From Piscicola geometra (lineage: Eukaryota > Annelida > Clitellata > Hirudinida > Piscicolidae): DNA of 64,000 bases. The stretch lies in contig OX030957.1 of the NCBI GenBank assembly GCA_943735955.1, positions 11,738,017-11,802,016 of the forward strand, in the 5' to 3' direction. The position numbers were made by a program, and so were the translations under genes. Below the pieces are notes generated by a model. That model was not told the origin of the DNA, did no database searches, and worked only from the letters and a program-made list of their open reading frames with translations. Below, piece after piece: positions 59,003 to 64,000 of this stretch; the first letter of the stretch is position 1; every line of letters begins with the position of its first letter.

Positions 59003-60993
59003 CAGTGGCGCAACTAGGGGGGGGGGGGGCTGGGGGGGGCTCATGCCCTATTCGAAGGATCTCACAATTGTTCGAAAATCGATGAGTTTTTTGGTGGGGT
59101 GGGGGGTAATCAATTTTTCAATAGGCCATAGGACAATGATATTTTCTCTGGATGGCCTTCGGGTCTTTATCTCACAAAACATTTCATATATCAACACAGA
59201 ACATGGAGATCCCACCAAAATAACACTAACATGTCACAATTTCTGAGAAAAATAGAGCACCACTAGACCTTAACTACACTCTTAAATCTTTACACTTTTC
59301 ATATGTAATTTTTTCCAGCCATATAAAAAATAACGCAGATTGACAAAATAACTCCCGAGCTTTCAGAATTATTCAGCCTTCATGGAAAGGATGCTGAAAC
59401 TGTGCAAAGACAGCTCAAAATCACATCAACACATCAAGTTTACTGCAAGAACTCTTTTGAGCCACAAGCCTTCAGCCCGAATTGCTCTATATGCTCGATG
59501 CTGCTCTGACTTTGCCAGTTACTTCATAAGATGCAGAACGAGCATTTTCTAATTTTCGGCTTATTAAAATTCATCTTAGGACGATTGTTTCTGCTCGTCG
59601 TTTGCAAAGCTTGTTTGAGAATATCTGCTACCAAAATCGCTACTGCACTTCTTCCAGTAAATGAAATGGTGAAAAGATTTTTACAAACTGTCGAAAAATT
59701 ATTTTTTTACTGAGAACACATCAAAATTTAGTTGAAACTAAATATTTTAACAAAATTATAAACGGTTTAGGATCTCATATCAAACTTATTTTTTTACTTT
59801 TACCTTAGTTTAAAAAATGATGAGGTAACTCTAAGAATACTGTGCAACTTAGTTCTTAGTTTTTCTTTTGTATCATTAATAAACTATCTAAATTTTTTAT
59901 CAATTATAATTGGTAGTTTTTATTTAGCTCATTTACCGCTGCTACCCGAAAAAAAAGTTAACATGATTTTTACAGACTTGCATTATATGGTTATAATAAC
60001 AACTCAAGCAAAATTGAAAACAATTATTTCATAGTTTTTAATGGGGGAAAATGTTGCGAAAACAAGTGTGACATACTTATGGGCAGTAAAAAATCATCAA
60101 TAAATGGATTTAAACGACATTTATTAAAACAGAAATAAATTTCAATTGCAAATAGTTCGATAAAATTATGACTTCTAATTATTTTATTAGTCATAATAAT
60201 AATAATTATTATTTTAATTACAACAAAGCAAATTATTTAAAGTGAATTACAAGAGCACTCATAAACTGTCGTGCTGTTTCAAAGACGACATTGACGACGA
60301 ATTTTTTCTTTATTTTAATTTTATAATCAACCTAAGAGAGGTTAAAAATTATATTTTCTTCAATAATTTTCAAGTTTGAAGCATTTGCGGTTTGGAATTT
60401 TTTTCGAAATATAAAAATCAACATTCATCTAGAAAATTCAAATTTTTATTTTTATTTTATACATTTCATAATACATTAACATTAAATTACTAATTTTATT
60501 ATTTTTATGATAAATATTGTACTGAATGATTAGGCTTAATAAAAATCATATGAAATCATATTAAGTCAAAGTTGCGAAAACGCACCATTGATTTTTAAAA
60601 GCATTGGAAACCTTTTAAAAGTTATTTTGAATATGAAAAAAATTAATTCAAGCATTAACTATCTTCTCACCCTGAAATTAGGACTAAATTTGTATAAAAA
60701 CACTAAAATCCAATGAAAAAATTGAAAAATTATCTAAGCGAGGAAAGATTATTTTGAGAAATTTTTAATGTGAACAGGAAATAAAAGATGATAAAAAATA
60801 AAATGAAAAATTTTAAATTTAACTTATGAATTTAAAATGTATTGTACAAAATATGTGAAAAAAACTCGGTATTGAAAGAGCAAGAAAATATAAAAATTGA
60901 TGTTGCAAAACACAACAGTTGCGGTGAATAATTATTTTTTTATACCAAAATTGAGCCCCCCCCCCCCAGCATTTTTGGCTAGTTGCGCTCCTG
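59003..60993 (+). mobile_element. hAT element, CAGTGGCGCAAC family, copy 2, with target duplication
   Basis: The flanks CCTTCGGA (58995-59002) and CCTTCAGA (60994-61001) are an 8-bp duplication with one change. Ends are CAGTGGCGCAACTAG and CTAGTTGCGCTCCTG, each bordered by a G/C run. The decayed transposase includes DAERAFSNFRLIKIHLRT and RRLQSLFENIC near 59535-59625. It matches copy 1 (34961-36903) over nearly its whole length. Confidence 0.85.
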
Positions 60994-61009
60994 CCTTCAG
61001 AAGTTGAGA

Positions 61010-63380
61010 AAAAATGAAAAAATTTATTCTCAATATTTTAACAATTCTTCAAAAAATTTGTTTTTCAAGTATTCTAATTGAATGAGACAACTTTTAGAAA
61101 CGAAACCAACATAAAAATGTGCATATAAGACGGATGCATAGATATGAATTTTTTTTAAATTATTTCTAAAGCGCATAACTGTAAATAAGCTCGATCAATC
61201 TTTGGAACCGGTTCATCTTGAGCAACCTCCCCCTACATAATGATTCGGCAATCGCATTCATTTATAGCCTCCTGATGGTGTTGTTAAGTATGTGGTTAAT
61301 TCCCTACAAATAATCAGCGTAGACCAATTTCAAATTCGGTGAAAACTTCATAAAGATTTCATTTTGGTTGCCAACTAGTTGAAGATCAAGATAAACAATG
61401 GACACCGCTTGTGAACGTGCAAATGATGTTATGACGCATGACTGTCAGGAAAAGAAGATCATTCATTTTATGCTTTTTTGATGATTTGACGTGAATCAAC
61501 AAAGCACCATAAAGACTGTTTTTCTGTATGCCAAATGTCTGGGTTTTCCTCGTAGAATAAAGATTTAGTTTAGCGTCCATCATGGTGGCAGGCGCTCAGT
61601 TGTTATGATTTTGAACTTTGTATTGCTGGACGACTTGATGGGTTTTTATGAGTGGACTAGTTTTTTATTTATATATATTTTTATATAAGCTTTTTTTTCT
61701 AATTTCCATTTAATTATGTATTCTGATGATTTTTAATAAAACTTTCTTCTTTCGCTAAACTTCCTAAAATTAGTGTAAGACGAAGGGTTTTAGACCAATT
61801 TATTAGAAATTATATAAAAAATGAAAAATTTAACCTATCTAACTCTAATCCTAACCTAGTCAAAACTACTAACACACAATTTTTTTATAAATTAAATTCT
61901 ATTATTAATAAAAAATCTTCTAAATCATAACAATTCTGAAAGTAAATAATAAAAATAAAAATGATAATAACAATAATAAAGTTAACTTCAATAATATTAT
62001 CTCTAAAAATACTAATTTAATGTTTGGCCTCCTAAATATATTGGTTAATCCAGATTTGACTACAGACTTTGTGTCTTTCTATATTTGGTTTTTAAATTTC
62101 AATAAAACTTGCTTTATGTATACTTATGCATGTATTAAAGAAAACAAAATTATTTCAAGCACAATAATTGCATTAATCTTTTTTAATTAAGCAAATCGTT
62201 TTTCAGATTATCAGAGAACACTGACAGCCATAAAACCTGATCTAAAAAACCATATAAAATTTCTAAATTCAATTTTTGTGTAATTTTCTTGTTCTCTCCT
62301 TTTTTACTCACAATTTTTACTATATGCTGCGTAAATGAGAAATTTAAAATCAATTTTTTCAAATGGCGGCTGTTATGATGGCCATTTAATCTCCGTAACT
62401 TATTATTTTTCATAAAATAGCTATTATTACTTCATGAAATGGTTTTTGAGACTAATTCAATTATTATTTAATTATTTTATAATGTAAAAACTTTAAACAT
62501 TAAAAAAAAACCTAGTATTGTAAAAAATCTATATTAACCAGCAGATCATGAAAGTGTATTAATGTCGCAATTCCCGTTATGAGAATCGGGACATATAGTG
62601 ATATTTTGCTAGTTTAGAAGCATGAAAAATATTATTAGGCGATGCTCATGTCAAAATAATCTTCATTCAATGCATTCTTCAATCAATATTATTAAATAAC
62701 TACTAATACTAGTATTATGAGAATCGGGGACTTTTGTGTTAACGTCATGGTGTACATGATATGAAATAATGATATAGTTATACGAAAATAAAACATAAGA
62801 GCCAATATTTTACATTTGTCTTCTCTATACATGTGAACTGTATAAAAAAAAATAAAAGTATACTACTCACTTGTTTCTTAATAAATTGCGATGATCAACG
62901 GGACGCTAGAATCAGAACAAAATTTGTAAGAATGAACTAAATAGCCAAAAGCTAATATAAATTAAGTATTTTGAAATCGAGAAAAGTAAAGCCACGTTTT
63001 TTAATATGTCTACGTCTGATTAAATTAAACCGGATAGAACTAAAACATAAACCTAAATACCTAATACTTTAGATTTGTAAAAGAAATTTAAGACATGCTT
63101 TTTTAGCCTATTTTCAACTTTTAAATAGCTAGAAAGTATACTATCGTAGTATTTATTATGATTATTTCGAATGGATATTATATTTATATTCCTTTTCTTC
63201 AAAAAAAATGCATCCAGTCTTGGATACGATTTTCCATTTTTTGTGAAAACAAGTTAGACACTGCAAATCGTAAGTCTGTAATCGATTCTGGATTAACCCA
63301 TATTCTATCTCTGTTGACTCCTCTGTTCACTTTTTATCTTTTGAATGTCTTTTTACAACTGTAAAACTTTCTTCTTTTAA
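61010..63380. other. AT-rich region without recognised genes
   Basis: Short frames (61386-61583, 62183-62413, 63158-63364) show no known motif. GAGAATCGGG appears twice (about 62581 and 62719). Nothing else was supported. Confidence 0.35.
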
Positions 63381-63389
63381 ATTTAGTTT

Positions 63390-64000
63390 AGTTGCTATCT
63401 ATATACCTTCAAACAGTTCCTTACTTCAATTTTTAAATGATTTTCATAACCTTTCTGAACACCTTTAATCTTTATCTTGTCCTTTTTATATTCTTTGAGA
63501 CTTTAATATCTTATCTAATAAACCCTCTGACTTGTTGCTAAGTTTCTTGAAATTCTTTCTCTTTTGAATTTTTCAAAACTGTAATTTTCCTACTCAGGCA
63601 CTTGGTTATACTCTTGACTTTGTAATTTTGTACTAATTTTAACAAAATTAATAATTTAAAATCTATTCCACTCCACTTTACTGACCACTACTCTATATCT
63701 TTTAAACTATCTCTAGCTCAGCCTTTCTCTAACATCCCCTCTTCTATTGATAAGCGCTCTTGGTTTAACTTTTTATCAAATAAATTTTATTAAATGCTTT
63801 CTTTCTTCTGACTTTGCTTCTAAATCCTTTGCTGATGTGGATAATTTCATAGATAGATTCAATCTTACTCTCTCTTCTCTTTTATATATTTTTGATCCAT
63901 TCAAAACCTTCTGGTATCGCCTCTCTTCTAAAAAATCCTCATGGTATGATTGTAAGTGCATGACTTTGAAGCGACTAGTTCGCAAGTATGAACGAACTTA
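63390..64000 (+). pseudogene. CR1/L2-like LINE, endonuclease region, runs off right edge
   Basis: Plus-strand frames with stops read VAIYIPSNSSLLQFLNDFHN, a DFNI step (GDFNI motif damaged), FPTQALGYTLDFVI (the PTH..GHTLDLVI motif) and SIPLHFTDHYSISFKLSLAQ (C-terminal endonuclease), then sequence matching 23433-23100 of the minus-strand copy up to CKCM...KRLVRKYER at the edge. It is the most 5'-complete of the three copies. Confidence 0.8.

Overview
The window is AT-rich invertebrate nuclear DNA. Compact coding exons with GT-AG introns are scattered through dense layers of transposable elements. The host genes (a rhodopsin-like receptor, GLE1, TOE1, a Ly6/uPAR protein) and the retroelements (tRNA-derived SINEs, a CR1/L2-like LINE with a TTGA-repeat 3' end) fit a bilaterian invertebrate, probably a lophotrochozoan such as an annelid. 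That placement is inferred from style, not proven.

Host genes, left to right. (1) 2480 to the left edge, minus strand: one open frame of about 826 codons for a class A GPCR with very long second extracellular and third intracellular loops, cut by the window edge after TM6. (2) 10738-19508, plus: an 11-exon GLE1 gene (mRNA export factor) whose exons join in phase to about 626 aa; intron 8 is 5.7 kb of mobile elements. (3) 25047-26021, plus: five in-phase exons of an unrecognised gene with a lysine/arginine-rich tail; a decayed second copy lies at 4858-7200. (4) 30461-28283, minus: two exons forming a ten-cysteine Ly6/uPAR domain with a hydrophobic tail; the signal-peptide exon was not found. 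(5) 53895-56053, plus: a TOE1-type DEDD 3' exonuclease with all acidic residues and its CCCH zinc finger.

The rest is mostly mobile DNA: at least four hAT families (termini TAGAGCTGT, CAGTGGCGCAAC, TAGAGGTCGGAC, CAGTGGCGG), a Charlie8/GTF2IRD2-like hAT relic, piggyBac elements (one with TTAA flanks and 13-bp terminal inverted repeats at 42977-44732), a CR1/L2-like LINE in three copies, older LINE relics, tRNA-derived SINEs, a Gypsy-like LTR with a primer-binding site, foldback elements built of tandem repeats, MITEs and minisatellites. Several insertions are dated relative to one another by nesting: a LINE inside a hAT, a hAT inside a piggyBac, and a SINE inside a piggyBac-like relic.

The host genes look unrelated to one another in function. 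Exon calls rest on reading-frame phase, splice dinucleotides and remembered family motifs; no alignment or search was run.
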